Below the pieces are notes generated by a model. That model was not told the DNA's origin, searched no databases, and saw nothing but the letters and a program-made list of their open reading frames with translations. The translations under genes and the position numbers were made by a program. From Annulohypoxylon bovei var. microspora (lineage: Eukaryota; Ascomycota; Sordariomycetes; Xylariales; Hypoxylaceae), in the NCBI GenBank assembly GCA_022836615.1, contig MU405212.1, positions 124,001 to 188,000 on the forward strand: 64,000 nt of DNA, given 5' to 3'. Shown one piece after another: positions 22,099 through 33,230 of the stretch (its first letter is position 1; each line of letters opens with the position of its first letter).

Positions 22099-25000
22099 TC
22101 AACTATCCGCGTCTAAGATCTTATTACCCCTGAATCCAACGACCGGCAACCTAGTCTTAAGAAGTAGGCTACTACTAATGACGCTCACACTACTAAGCGC
22201 CATAGCCAAGCTCGCCCACACAGGATCTAACCTAGTGTGTTTTCCATTAACCACCAACGGATAAAGAACACCCGCGGCAATCGGAAGCGCTACGACGTTA
22301 TATACCAAAGCCCAACCAAAGTTGAACTTCACCCTCTTGAACACGGCGCGGCTGAGGCTTGTTAGGACAAGTAAGGTGTTCAGATTCGGGTTGACGAGGA
22401 CGAACTCCGCGGCCGATATCGCTACGTCGGAGCCGGAGCCGATCGCAATACCAACATCGGCAACAGTCAGGGCCGGCGAGTCGTTGACGCCATCACCAAC
22501 CATAGCCACCACAGCTCTCTGATTAGCTGATCTTGATCCGAATCCGAGAAATCGCGAACCAGGTTTAACTTGGCTCTTCTGGAGATAGCTGATCTTGTCC
22601 GCCTTTTGCTCCGGTAGGACGCCAGCAATAATGTGGTCGGGATCGACACCAACGAGGGCACCGACTGCATTTGCCGTCTTAGTATTGTCTCCAGATAACA
22701 TCCAGATGTCTTTGCCTTGACGGCGAAGCGCATCAAGAACGGGTCTGGCCTCTGGCCGAAGAGGATCGGAGGTAGCAAAGATGCCAAGAAGTTTCCATGA
22801 TGAATTTGTAGATGAAGAACTGGATCTACCGGCCACCAGTACGACTGACTTGGCTTGATCTTTCCACGTATCTAGCGTTTTAGATGCCTCAGATGTGAGA
22901 GGTACGGCGTTATCATTTATCAGTGTTTCGTTTCCGACAAGGATTTCAACATTTCCAGGTTTAGACCCAAGGTCGAATGAAGCTTTCATGCCTTTTCCTG
23001 GAACCTCTTCGATGTCGAGAGCCTTGGTCCCCTTGACATCTTTATCTTTACAGAAAGAAACGATAGCCCTAGCGATAGGGTGACTGCTGTTCGATTCGAT
23101 CTCCTGGAGGAAACTTAGAATTTGAGATTCAGACCAGTCGTTAGATTCCGAGAGGAAGAATTCGTGGTCGGTTAACTTTGGCTCGCCACCTTCTGTCAGA
23201 GTTCCTGTTTTATCGAAGACAATTATATCAATGTTGCTGGCTTCCTGGAAAGCTTCACCACCACCCTTGGCTAGGATTCCGTGCTTGGCCGCTAAACCCC
23301 CTCCAACAAAGAGAGCAGTTGGTGCGGCTAGACCGATACCACAGGGGCAAGCGATGATAAAGACAGCGATAGCAAATTGAAGCGACCAGAAAGGCCAGCC
23401 ACCAACTGGATTATCGAGATACGATTGAGGGAGTCGCCCGGAGAGTCCAAGTCCAAGCCAAATGAGCCAGGTTGAGATTGCGATCAAAGTAACGACAGGT
23501 ACAAAAAAGCTCGTTAGGGTATCAGCTACTCTTTCAATTGGCGCTCGCCGCGCTTGACCCTCCCGTACAACTTTGATTATTTGGTCTAACATGGAGTTAC
23601 CCGAGGCTCCGGTGATGCGCATGGAAATGGGACCGCCTTCGTTCATGGTTCCCGAAAATACTTGGTCGCCGGTGATTTTCTTCACTGGTTTTGACTCTCC
23701 CGTCAGGCTCGCTTCCGAGAATTCTCCCTTTTCGCTGAGGAGATACCCATCCCACGGCGGCGACCCCCCATGCACAACTCTAACGACGTCGCCTGTCTCC
23801 ACCATATCAACACTGACTTTTTCGAAGGTCTCTTCACCACCATCGGTAGAAGTTAGAAGGAGCGCCTCTTTGGGTCGCAGGTTTCCTAATTCAGAAACAG
23901 CCTCGCCGGTCTTGGCTTTGCTGTAAGCCTCCAGCAATCGTCCGATTAGGAGAAACATGGTAAGAAAGACGACGGAGTCAAAGTAAGTTGAATTCTCTTG
24001 CATCTGCTCTTGGTCTTTTTGAGCCGCAGAGATGATGAGTTCCGCTATGGAGCTGAAATATGCAATCGACGTGCCAAACGACATGAGCATATCCATACTA
24101 CCGAACTTGTAGAAGCGGCGGAGGAAAGGAGCTGGACTTCCAGGTCTCCACAGCGAATATAATTCCTTGATAGCACGGCGATGGAAGATATCGGCAGCAA
24201 AGAAGTACACAGGGGTAGCCATAACCAAGAGGGCCCACTCCGCTCGGGTAACCCCTTTTAAATGCTGCATGAGATACTGGCGGCCGGGATCGCTCGTCGG
24301 CAGAAGTGCCATGTAGACGATACCGATGATGAATGCGGGAATAGCTATGGTGATTGATAACAAGACTCGATACATGATTCTTTGGCGAATTCTAGTATGC
24401 ATTTGCCTTGCGCGCTCCTCAACTGTGGGTGGATGATAAATGGTAGGGCGGAATGCTGAGTCAGCAGCAGATATCGCTGCTAGGATATGGCGTATTGTAA
24501 AATGTGGGGCGCTAGGAGAATAGGAAATCGTGACAATCGAATCTTTCGTCGTCAAGGGTTTTTCGATCGTCAATCGACCGTTAAAGCCATCTAGGGCTTC
24601 TGTTACCCGCCCGGGACAGTGCGGGCAGTAAGTCCCTTCCACTCGAATCATTACAGTTCGTTCGGTATTCTCAACAACCTCTTCGCCAATCTTCACCATG
24701 TCGTTTAGTGTTGCGTCATAACCAAGATCATCGATGATATTCAATACATCATCCATATGGCTCTTTCCATCGACAACAACCGTGGCGCTAGCGGTAACGA
24801 GGTTAACATTTACTTCTTTAGTATATGGTAACTTCTCGAGGACGGAGGTGATGGCGCCCACACAGGAACTACACGTCATTCCTGTGATTGATAAGGAGGC
24901 GGTCCATAAATCACTACCGTGGGGCGGCTTGGGTGAAGTGGATATTTCTTCGATTTGGTCGATGTTGGCTTCGTATCCAATATCCTCGATAGCCTGAACC

Positions 25001-25668
25001 AACTCCTCAGAATTGTGCTCGCCCTCATACTCCACGGTAGCACTCTGGGTGAGCAAGGTCACATCAGCGGACCGAACCCAAGGTCTTTCCCGGAGCGTCG
25101 TAGAAATTTTGCCGACACAGGAGCTACAGCTCATGCCAACAACTGAGATAGAGGCTCGAAATAATTTTGATGGGCCCGATTCGACGACGACTAGAGACTC
25201 ACGGCCTATTGTGGTTTGTCCGTCTTCGGAGTGCTTTGCCTCGTCGCTTTCCTTGCGGCATTGTTCGCAGTGCTCCGCATGACGCTTTCTACGAACCTCA
25301 TCATCCGAAACCTTGTTGCCTGATAGCAGCCATCGGCCGATATGGGAGATCCACTGAAAGGGGAAGTCGTCATCGGAGCTTCCATGGGGGTCGTTTGGAT
25401 TTATTTCCTCCGACGATGCCCCCCTAAAAATAGTGTCGACTTCGTAGCCTGCCTCTCCTAGAGCTCGGGCAATTGAACGAGCACTGAGGGATATGGGGTG
25501 TTTAACTGTCACATTGTGTGATAGAATGGAGGTTTCAACCTCGACCGGCCTTGGCCGTAGAGCAAATAGGAAGTTTTCGAGAAATGAAGCGCAAGTAGGA
25601 CAGTGGATGCTTGGAATTAAAAAGGTTGTCTGTATGCTTTTGGGAGAACCCAAACGATGGATAGCCAT
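22099..25668 (-). CDS. Copper-transporting P1B-type ATPase
   Basis: Intronless, 1189 residues. Four N-terminal metal-binding segments can be seen: HCPTCAS (22-28), GMSCSSC (178-184), GMTCSSC (263-269) and YCPHC (347-351); an extra CxxC, HCEQCRK, sits at 133-139. The core has TGES (656-659, actuator), CPC (774-776, ion site in the membrane), DKTGT (819-823, phosphorylated Asp), the SSHP of the nucleotide domain (861-864) and GDGVNDSPAL. CPC plus several HMA domains identify a Cu(+) pump. The long N-terminus and CPCGIGLA variant resemble the fungal CrpA-type copper-detoxification pumps more than Ccc2, but export and Golgi-loading functions cannot be separated with certainty by eye. Confidence 0.95.
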   Translation of the reverse strand: MAIHRLGSPKSIQTTFLIPSIHCPTCASFLENFLFALRPRPVEVETSILSHNVTVKHPISLSARSIARALGEAGYEVDTIFRGASSEEINPNDPHGSSDDDFPFQWISHIGRWLLSGNKVSDDEVRRKRHAEHCEQCRKESDEAKHSEDGQTTIGRESLVVVESGPSKLFRASISVVGMSCSSCVGKISTTLRERPWVRSADVTLLTQSATVEYEGEHNSEELVQAIEDIGYEANIDQIEEISTSPKPPHGSDLWTASLSITGMTCSSCVGAITSVLEKLPYTKEVNVNLVTASATVVVDGKSHMDDVLNIIDDLGYDATLNDMVKIGEEVVENTERTVMIRVEGTYCPHCPGRVTEALDGFNGRLTIEKPLTTKDSIVTISYSPSAPHFTIRHILAAISAADSAFRPTIYHPPTVEERARQMHTRIRQRIMYRVLLSITIAIPAFIIGIVYMALLPTSDPGRQYLMQHLKGVTRAEWALLVMATPVYFFAADIFHRRAIKELYSLWRPGSPAPFLRRFYKFGSMDMLMSFGTSIAYFSSIAELIISAAQKDQEQMQENSTYFDSVVFLTMFLLIGRLLEAYSKAKTGEAVSELGNLRPKEALLLTSTDGGEETFEKVSVDMVETGDVVRVVHGGSPPWDGYLLSEKGEFSEASLTGESKPVKKITGDQVFSGTMNEGGPISMRITGASGNSMLDQIIKVVREGQARRAPIERVADTLTSFFVPVVTLIAISTWLIWLGLGLSGRLPQSYLDNPVGGWPFWSLQFAIAVFIIACPCGIGLAAPTALFVGGGLAAKHGILAKGGGEAFQEASNIDIIVFDKTGTLTEGGEPKLTDHEFFLSESNDWSESQILSFLQEIESNSSHPIARAIVSFCKDKDVKGTKALDIEEVPGKGMKASFDLGSKPGNVEILVGNETLINDNAVPLTSEASKTLDTWKDQAKSVVLVAGRSSSSSTNSSWKLLGIFATSDPLRPEARPVLDALRRQGKDIWMLSGDNTKTANAVGALVGVDPDHIIAGVLPEQKADKISYLQKSQVKPGSRFLGFGSRSANQRAVVAMVGDGVNDSPALTVADVGIAIGSGSDVAISAAEFVLVNPNLNTLLVLTSLSRAVFKRVKFNFGWALVYNVVALPIAAGVLYPLVVNGKHTRLDPVWASLAMALSSVSVISSSLLLKTRLPVVGFRGNKILDADS

Positions 25669-27965
25669 GGTGTTGATATGGGTGTGTTATAATTTGATTT
25701 GCTAGATCAAGATATTGGCCACTGGTACTAGATGTAAGATGGTCCAGGGGAGACTTGCTTCTTGGCGAGGAATATCTCGGCTTATATTATTATTTGCACG
25801 TTATTAGACAGGTGCCTTGATTGGATAATAGAAGTATTTACAAATCAGACGCAGCCTAAAGGAAAGAAACTGCTAGATATATCTGGTTTCAAAATAACAA
25901 ATTCATTGTTAAGTTAACAATCAAAAGGAGGTTGATGTTGCCTAAGTATTGTTCCTTCCGTGCCGCGACTGCGAGAATTGTGCGTCGCGAATGGAGTCGA
26001 CCCACTTAGTTCCGCCCCCGGAAGGCAAATTCTAGACTACGGCATTTGTGCGGAGGTCGGTAGCGTCATCCATGGATTACCAAGCTGCGGGAATTGTGCC
26101 TGAAAGATTGAGCCAATCCACTGTAAATTCTTCTTTCAGTGGCTACTCGAAAACAAACCCCTGTAATTGAGTCTATTTCGCCCCATTCTAAGTCAGCTCC
26201 CAGCGGTTTCGAATATGACACCATACTAAACACATATTCTCACTGATTCCACGTCATTAATTTGATCATGAATACGTTCTTAAATACTGTAGTTTATTTT
26301 ATGCTTCGGAGCGTTCCGATCCTCGAATAGGAATGATCACCATATATTTGAAAACAGGGATGTAGTATCTCTGGGGCCAATGTGCAACTAATTGAGTTTG
26401 ATAGCACTTAGAGTAGCAGCATACATCAGACACGTGATATCTTTATTTCAACTTGTCGCATTGTAAACTTTCCAAGTCTAATGACAATGAAATTGTTGAA
26501 AGAATTCGAGTCTAAAGATAGATGATTATAGATACTTGGTGATAATATCTTTGTTTCCTTTGTTCCATGACCTAACAATCGGCGGGTACCTAGGCTTTCG
26601 ACGGAACCCCAATATCAAAGCTACCAGTATTCTAAGATACTGCCTTGGATTGTAATAAACTTCTTGGAAACATGTTTAGGTCGAATAGGTTAAGAAGTTA
26701 ATGTCAATCGGTTGGGACTTGCTGGAATACTAAAATATTCAGGTATGTAGGTGGTAATAAGCATCCGGGCAGTATTTGGGCAATTTCTTATGTCCGGGGG
26801 GCTGCGATCAACTACGTTTTCTTCACCGAAGAGTTGAAGTTTCAATTCAAAGGAGAATATGCCATCACCATACTCGGCTGAAGCGATATTTATATCATAA
26901 AACAGGACGGGTAATGCCGCTGCAAGGGAAAATCCTTTCGGAAGATGCAAAATGGTGTCTTTTCTATTAGCGGGAGCTTTCATTAGGACAGTTGCTTACT
27001 TAATCGAACGGTTTACTAACCAAGATCTTAGCGTCAGTTCGGAAGCCCACAAATGCAAACACTAGTTAGGACATTCTCCGAAAGACAGAATTTTACCAGA
27101 ATATTTCCTAGTTGGATATTAAGAAGTAAAATATTCGAAGCTCCGCGTAATCAAATATTAAAGACATGAACACGTTCTGTCGTTGTTTAAATCCAGTGGT
27201 TTTCACGTGTCGACAAGTCTCGGAGGCTTCTCCCATAAGTGTCGTAGCTGGCTTTTGTATCACTTTCCCAATTCGGAAGGTGATACAAACATTTGACCTG
27301 AGCGCTAACAGTAGTGAGTCCATCCGCTAACCACAGCATTGAAGACTCCAACCCTAAATTCATCTTAATCCTGAATCTGGGGTTGTGAGACAACCGGTTT
27401 TTATAGTGTTGTTCCCAATCGATACCATTTATTCACTGCATGAACTTTTTGTCAATTGAGGATGAAACGAGCTTCAGGGCATTGGTTAGGTACCAAGTAG
27501 GTAGCTAGTAATTGAGGATTTCGGTAATGGCGACGGCGACACCTTTAGTCCTTGCTGACCTGCCTTACTGGGCTGCTGATGGGAATCCTCGCTGGTGGCC
27601 TCATCACCTGCAGGGCATCTTCAGCATACTGTTGAACCCCACGTGCTTCTGTAGATGGCTGTAAATTGTGGCTGATCTCACGAAGATCCCGACGCTAGAA
27701 TGCTCGGCTTTCCTTCCAAGCCCAGTTGGCCGGTTTTAGTGGTCAACATAGCCGTTATATACAGGGATTGCCATTGGCTCTTCCCCTGAATTAAAGATCT
27801 AGGGGCATCAGGGGTCTGCTGTAATTCGGGCGGCATGCCGCATGCGTGATGCAGCTCGATCTGATGAACCAAAATAAACAGGGTATTTAAATGAACCCAT
27901 AGCCCATCTGATTAGGTAGCTTCCCAGTCGTCGTCTCACTGATCACCGTCGAGCCTCATCCCAAA
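25669..27965. other. AT-rich gene-free region, 2.3 kb
   Basis: Between the divergent copper ATPase and SurE-like genes. A 97-codon frame at 26690-26983 (-) starts with ATG but matches nothing I recognise. Otherwise no gene, repeat or RNA seen. Confidence 0.4.
27884..27890 (+). promoter_or_regulatory. TATA-like box of the SurE-like gene
   Basis: TATTTAA about 75 bp before the ATG, at a spacing usual for TATA-driven fungal genes. Confidence 0.4.
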
Positions 27966-28919
27966 ATGCGCACCTCACTCCTTATCTCCGCATTGCCCAT
28001 TCTGGGAGCGCATGGCATACGCATCCTTCAATCGAACGACGACGGCTGGGCCGAGCTCTACATTCGATCGCTAAATGATGCGCTCAACCAGGCCGGTCAC
28101 GATGTCGTTCTATCTGCGCCAGCCGAGAATAAGTCCGGTTCGGGTAAGTTATCGCACTCATGACTTTATGTCGTATTCAAGCTAAATATCCCCGCAGGAT
28201 CGTCCGACTCAGAGCCCTCTGCGCGCACCAGCGCCTGCGAATACAACAGCTGCCCCGCGAACAGCGGCCCCATCGGCACCAACGCCACCAACACGCGCCT
28301 GAACTGGGTGAACTCCTTCCCCGTAACATCCGCGCGCTACGGCATCGACACCATCGCGCCTCCTTTCTGGAACGGCGCGGCCCCCGAGCTCACCGTCTCG
28401 GGGCCCAACGTCGGCGGCAACCTGTGGCTGCAAGTGCCCTTCTCCGGCACCGTCGGCGTCGCCGTGTTCTCCAGCAAGGAGCGCGGCATCCCCGCCCTCG
28501 CCTTCTCCGGCGCCGACGACGACCGCCTCGCGTTCAACACCACGCCCGTCCCCGCCAGCAGCACCGTGTACGCGCAGCTGGCCACCCAGCTGACCAGCGC
28601 CGTCATCAAGTCGGGCACCCCGTACCTGCCCGCGGACACCTTCCTCAACGTGAACTTCCCCAGCGTGACGGGCGCTTGCACCGATCCCGCGAAGTTCAAG
28701 TGGGTGCTCAGCCGTATCAACCCGGGCATCTTCTCCGCCAAGGACGTCGTGACTTGCGGCACCGACAGGCTGCCGACCGAGACGAGTGTTATCGACGCTG
28801 GGTCTTGCCAGATCTCGGTCAGTGTGGGGGACTCGAACGATAAGACGACTGCGGCGGCGGATAAGCAAGCCGTCGTGCTGCAGAAGCTAGGAAGTATGTT
28901 GTCTTGCATAGACTCGTAG
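27966..28919 (+). CDS. Secreted SurE-like phosphatase/nucleotidase
   Basis: Two exons, 27966-28143 and 28198-28919, give 299 residues. A signal peptide (MRTSLLISALPILGAHG) is followed by RILQSNDDGWAE, which holds the metal-binding NDDG of the SurE fold. Then comes DVVLSAPAENKSGSG with the conserved Asn/Ser loop, the GGNL segment and GTVGVAVFSSKERGIPALAFS. SurE proteins are metal-dependent 5'-nucleotidases/acid phosphatases; fungal secreted members may release phosphate or act on other phosphoesters. The second exon is much more GC-rich than its surroundings, with C/G in most third positions, and opens long spurious frames on both strands. Confidence 0.88.
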
Positions 28920-29797
28920 AGCTACTCGTAAGAATTGGTTATTGGGCTTCTCGTGTATATTTTAGGATGATAAAACTACATACTTCGACTGATAATTAGC
29001 TATGTACGATGACGACTAAGTTAGACAGCTCTCGCAGTACTTGACTACAATACTCCCCTTGAAGAAGCTGCGCTCCTAATTTGTAAGGCGGTTACCACGA
29101 ATTCGGAATCGGGGATCGTCGAGAAGCTCGCAGGCATGACAACAGATCTTTCGCTCGAGTACCCTTCTTAGATGAGCTATTGGACTAAATCATGGCTCAA
29201 TTTCGGATACTCCATAGCCGTTTTGTAATTGTTTTCATCGGGTCCCCGGGGCGTCATGTACTTGTGCTGTGCCTACTCGATTTTGCGCGTAACGCTTCAC
29301 TCCAACCTATCCCATTCTGTTAGCCAAGGAAGATCATATTTGCCAAGATTCATATTAACCTAGTTGTATGGATTGAGCTATACTCTACAAAGGTCAAGGC
29401 CAAAAGTTTCGAGCATCTTTCGCGGCCCTTATCCAGTGCGTGATTAGATCAGCAATTAATTGATATTGTATGAGCCTTAAGCTAAGCCTCAGGCCCAATA
29501 GTGATATCTCCGCTAAGGTTTAGTGGTTAACCGCTATAACCCAGGGCACTCAGCCACTGAGACAAAGCTTATCACAGTGCATAAAGGCCATATTTTACAC
29601 GGTTTTAGCCCCTGATCAGATGTACGAAACTTTTGGCCTTGACCTTCGCGGTGTCTTTCTCTTGACTTTGGCCCCTGTCATGTTGGTCCCATAGATGGCC
29701 GTAAAATAGGACCGGGCCAGTGGGTTATATAGTAGGAGGAGTATGATCGTGTGCGGTAAGGGGGCGTAAACGAGGAAGTAGTTATATGATTTCTTGA
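28920..29797. other. Intergenic, no gene seen
   Basis: About 880 bp downstream of the SurE-like gene. A 69-codon frame at 29616-29825 (-) is not convincing. Confidence 0.35.
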
Positions 29798-30452
29798 TCG
29801 TCGCTAACATTTGTATTGTTAGCAAGGAACAGAAGATTATTGAGGGTCTTCTCGAGGATATTCAACGCCACCGCTATGATTGGGAGCGAGAAAAGACGCA
29901 GGGACGTTGAGGGTTGGTATCTGAGATTGACTTAAACGATGATTCTCAATGGAAAGAAATACCGGATCATCACGGTTACCTTCTATTCGCGCTGAACTCC
30001 TAGCGGGAGGTGTTTTTGGCTGTAAGTTCGTTGCGGTAGTAGATGTACAAAAGGGCGGCGGTAAAGTCCGTCGAAGAATGGATTTATCTTATTCAAACCA
30101 TTGGAACACACTATACGCTTTAAGGATCTAGATAAAATTAGCTTTGCTGTCGAAGATTGGACTTCTACCATGAACAACATACTAATTACTAGTATCAGCC
30201 ATCATCTAGCTTGAAATCGGGAAAATTACCAGTGCATGTCTGTGTAGAGAAAGGCCAGCGGAGGCTGAGATTTATCGAAATGGCGAGCGGATCGCATTGG
30301 AGGACACGCTTAGAAGTCAAATGAAACAGAAGTTCGGGTTGGCATCACGGATTAACAGCCTTCAGAAGGCATGCGAAAAACGAGTACACCACATTACCGT
30401 GGAGCTTCGTGGTGCCGACGCGTACCTTAGGTACTTAGGTACATAGCTTGCG
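29798..30452 (+). pseudogene. Degenerate protein-coding relic
   Basis: Protein-like segments appear on the + strand but are broken. One frame reads KEQKIIEGLLEDIQRHRYDW then a TGA, followed in the same frame by SEIDLNDDSQWKEIPDHHGY and further stops. A second frame (from about 30240) reads REIPAE-like sequence through EDTLRSQMKQKFGLASRINS and EKRVHHITVELRGADAYLRY to a stop. Hydrophilic, helix-like composition and a second frame open for about 65 codons suggest a once real gene. The C-to-T style stops (CGA to TGA) would fit RIP or simple decay. I do not recognise the family. An intron-containing live gene is less likely because several stops fall between the segments. Confidence 0.3.
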
Positions 30453-30867
30453 CTCTTACTGTTACTGGGGGCGATACTGTACGGAAGACACCATGGAACT
30501 CTACGAGGGACTACCAATTATACCAATCACACAAGTCACACAATAACAAGTATCCCATATTTGGGGGAGAGAGAACAGTGTATTATGGGAAGACCGGATT
30601 CGTAATAAGCATCCTTCCTTAAACCCTGTCGAAAACAACCCGTGCCTAAACTCCGTGTTTTGGGTATACCTGCAGCGAGTTGGTTAGTAGTCTGCTGGAG
30701 AATACGAGGACTGGTGAGTGAGCTTACCATTGAGAGCCTGCGGCAGGCAAAGTGAAATGAGGAAACGAGAAGTGTCATGCACAAAGACGTCTATGCGTCT
30801 TGGTGATGTTCGTTATGTCGGGACAGAAAATGACACTGCAGCGGTGAGATCCGTAGTAGATGCCAGC

Positions 30868-32212
30868 TTAGTAGCCGGACTTTTTAGAGCGCTTGAAGAG
30901 ACCCTTGAAGAAGGACTTGATGGACTTCTTCTTGTGCTTGCGGCCCATGCTAGTGCCGGTAGAGGTAAGACTGTCACGAGCGACGCCACGGGCGTGAAGG
31001 ACGTCAATGATAGGGCCAAGCGCAGTCTCGACCATGCCAGGAAGCATCTGCTCAACGCCTTCAGCAATCAAGCGGGGAAGCATGTTAATGATCGTCTGTA
31101 GAAGGGCAATCTGGGTAGTCATGCCAGTAATGTTGCCGTTAGTCGAGTTAAGAAGAGTGCCCATAGCGTTGAGATTGTTGCCTAGAGAATGAACGTGGCC
31201 GTCGATAGCGTTGACGTGCTGGCCGATAGCGTTCAGGTGCATGATCTGTCCGTTCACGGTGTTGAGCTGACTGTCCATCTGGTCGACGCGCTCACCCAAA
31301 TTCTGACCAAGAGCGTGGTCGATCATTCCGAAGACCTCCTCAAGAACAGCCTCAACGTTTGCTCCGTCGATGTTGTGAGTACGTTGATCGGCCATCTGAT
31401 TGATAGCAGCTCGGATTCCCTTGAGCATCTGAAGCATGTTCTGACCAGCGACGCTAGCAGCCTCGTCACCCTTGTCGTTCTTGATAGCAAAGGTAACTGC
31501 ATGCTGAACAATGCTGTAGAGACGGGTCTCAGCACCCACACCACTCAATAGGTTGTTAACGTGAGCTTTGACGCGCTCCTCCTCAGTAGCTTCGGCAAGG
31601 GTCTTATCACGTGCGCGAATCTCCTGGGCAATGCGAACATGAAGCTCGACGACGTTGGGCATGCGGTTCCACTGCTCAGGAGGGGCAGTGCCACGAGCCT
31701 CGTTAAGTTCAAGAAGACGACCGAAGTCATCGATAGTAGATCGGATATCATATCCAGCCGCGGTAGTGCGGGGGAATCGACGTTCAGCACGAGCGGTGGC
31801 CAACTCAGTGCTCATCATAGTGATCTCATCAAAAGTGTAAGAGACTTGCACACCGTCAATGTCAATGAAGACGGCGGAAGTCTGGGGGCGACGAGTGGTA
31901 GCTAGATTGCACGTGTTAGCAAGATTGTCATCGTCTCTAGGTTTATTCAATTGCGGGGTGTTACTTACCAGCATCCATGGCTGCAGCGAATCGGCTTCCG
32001 TTCGCGACGTCGACACCAGAGTCTGGTGCGCCGCGAACAGAAGGACAGCGATCGATACGCGCTGTTTGGCTGATAATTGAAGTTAGTTGATGTTGTCACG
32101 AATAATAGAGGAGAGGTTAGAAAAAAAAAGATAAAACTTACGAGATGACGGGAGAGGCGACAGTGGTGGTCTGTCGCTCCATGCTGGCCGGAGCGGGACG
32201 CTGTTTCTCCAT
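30868..32212 (-). CDS. Unknown protein: heptad coiled coil plus basic amphipathic tail
   Basis: Three exons, 32142-32212, 31969-32069 and 30868-31901, give 401 residues; introns have GTAAGT donors and a CTAAC branch in the second. I do not recognise a family. Visible parts: a Ser/Thr-rich start; a compact segment with SAVFIDIDGVQVSYTFDEIT; an acidic/charged helical middle; about eight heptads, for example IGQHVNA, IDGHVHS, LGNNLNA, MGTLLNS, with hydrophobic residues three or four apart (a trimeric or tetrameric coiled coil is plausible); and a Lys/Arg/Phe-rich tail, KHKKKSIKSFFKGLFKRSKK. The tail could bind acidic membranes or nucleic acid, or be a nuclear signal. No signal peptide or membrane span. 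Upstream DNA is unusually strand-asymmetric and repeated. Confidence 0.75.
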
Positions 32213-33230
32213 GGTGAGTGGAGTGGTCTAGAAGATTGCGTCAGTGATTGTTGGTTGATAGTAGTTGATGTCAATGATAATTGGCAATGGTTTGCAGTAG
32301 TGAATGACAGTAGTGAGTGATAGTGGAGAGTGGTGATAGAAAGTGGTAGTAGAGAGTGGTGGTGGTAAAATAAAAAAAAGTTGACGAAAATTTATGGAAG
32401 ATGATGAAAGGTGATGGAGGATGATGAAAGGTGATGAAAGTTGATGGTGGTTGGTGGGGTATGTTATGATGGAAGTAGAGGCAGGAAAAAAAAAAAAAGA
32501 GAGGATGCGAGATGGGAAATGCCTTACTAGTGATGTAGGAGAAGTGAAGATGTGGGCAAATGGAAATAGTGGGAAATTTACGAGTGTGATGTTGGGAACG
32601 GAGAGATTACATGAAAATAAACATGGGCAGGTGTACCTTACTGGTTGGGTTGATGTTGGTTTAGATGTATGTGAATGATGAGAGAATTGTTGTTGGTGGA
32701 GGAAGAAGTGTGGTGGTTTGTGTAAAGGAAAAAAAGAAAGTTAAGTCTGGGAGGGGAGGGGAGAAGTATATATGTAGGTGACGAATGCGGTGTAGAAAAA
32801 AGTTGGCATTTAGTAGGAGGGAGGGTGACGAGTGCGGTGTAGAAAAAGTTGGTGTTTAGTAGGAGGGAAGGTGACGAGTGTGATGTAGAAAAAAGTTGGC
32901 GTTTACTAGGGGAGGGTGACGAGTGTGGTGTAGTGTGGAAGAAAGATTGATGCATAGGTAGTAGGGAGGGGCCTGATTCTTTTTTTACTTACCGGTTTAG
33001 AGTAAAAGTACTCGCAGCGGGATTATGAGCCGCTGCGAGGGATGTAGAGTGAAATTGAAGGCGCAGATAGTAGATTGAAGAGACAGTTTTGGTGCTGTCC
33101 AAGTTTTGCGATGATGTTTAGGAGAGGGAGAAAAAAAAAGTTGGCTGGAGGGGGGCGGCGGTTATATACCTCGATGTGGCAGTAAATTCGGGCGGTGGGA
33201 GACGAGTGATCTTGCAAAATCACCTAGGCA
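32213..33230. repeat. Purine/G-rich, repeat-laden upstream region
   Basis: On the + strand about 1 kb is dominated by G, A and T with very little C. It is built of degenerate GTGATGAAAG/GTGGTAGT-like short repeats (about 32280-32470) and a 45-47-bp tandem array (32777-32937). Read from the gene at 30868-32212 this is a C/T-rich promoter or leader. Poly-A and poly-G runs are frequent. ORFs called here are low-complexity artefacts. Confidence 0.55.
32777..32937. repeat. Tandem array, 45-47-bp unit, about 3.4 copies
   Basis: Copies begin with GGTGACGA at 32777, 32824, 32870 and 32915 (the last partial). Each contains a GTGTAGAAAAAAGTTGG-type core and an AGTAGGAGGGAG-type end. The copies differ by a few substitutions and small indels. 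Confidence 0.85.

Noticed and set aside
26690..26983. 97-codon ATG frame on the minus strand
   Set aside because: Faint resemblance to a reductase core was not enough; isolated, with no supporting exons found.
28160..28868. Two 219-227-codon frames overlapping the SurE-like exon
   Set aside because: Produced by the high GC3 of the real exon; compositions are Arg/His- or Gly/Val-rich with no domain.
31189..31551. 120-codon + strand frame opposite the coiled-coil gene
   Set aside because: Shadow of the heptad-encoding exon.
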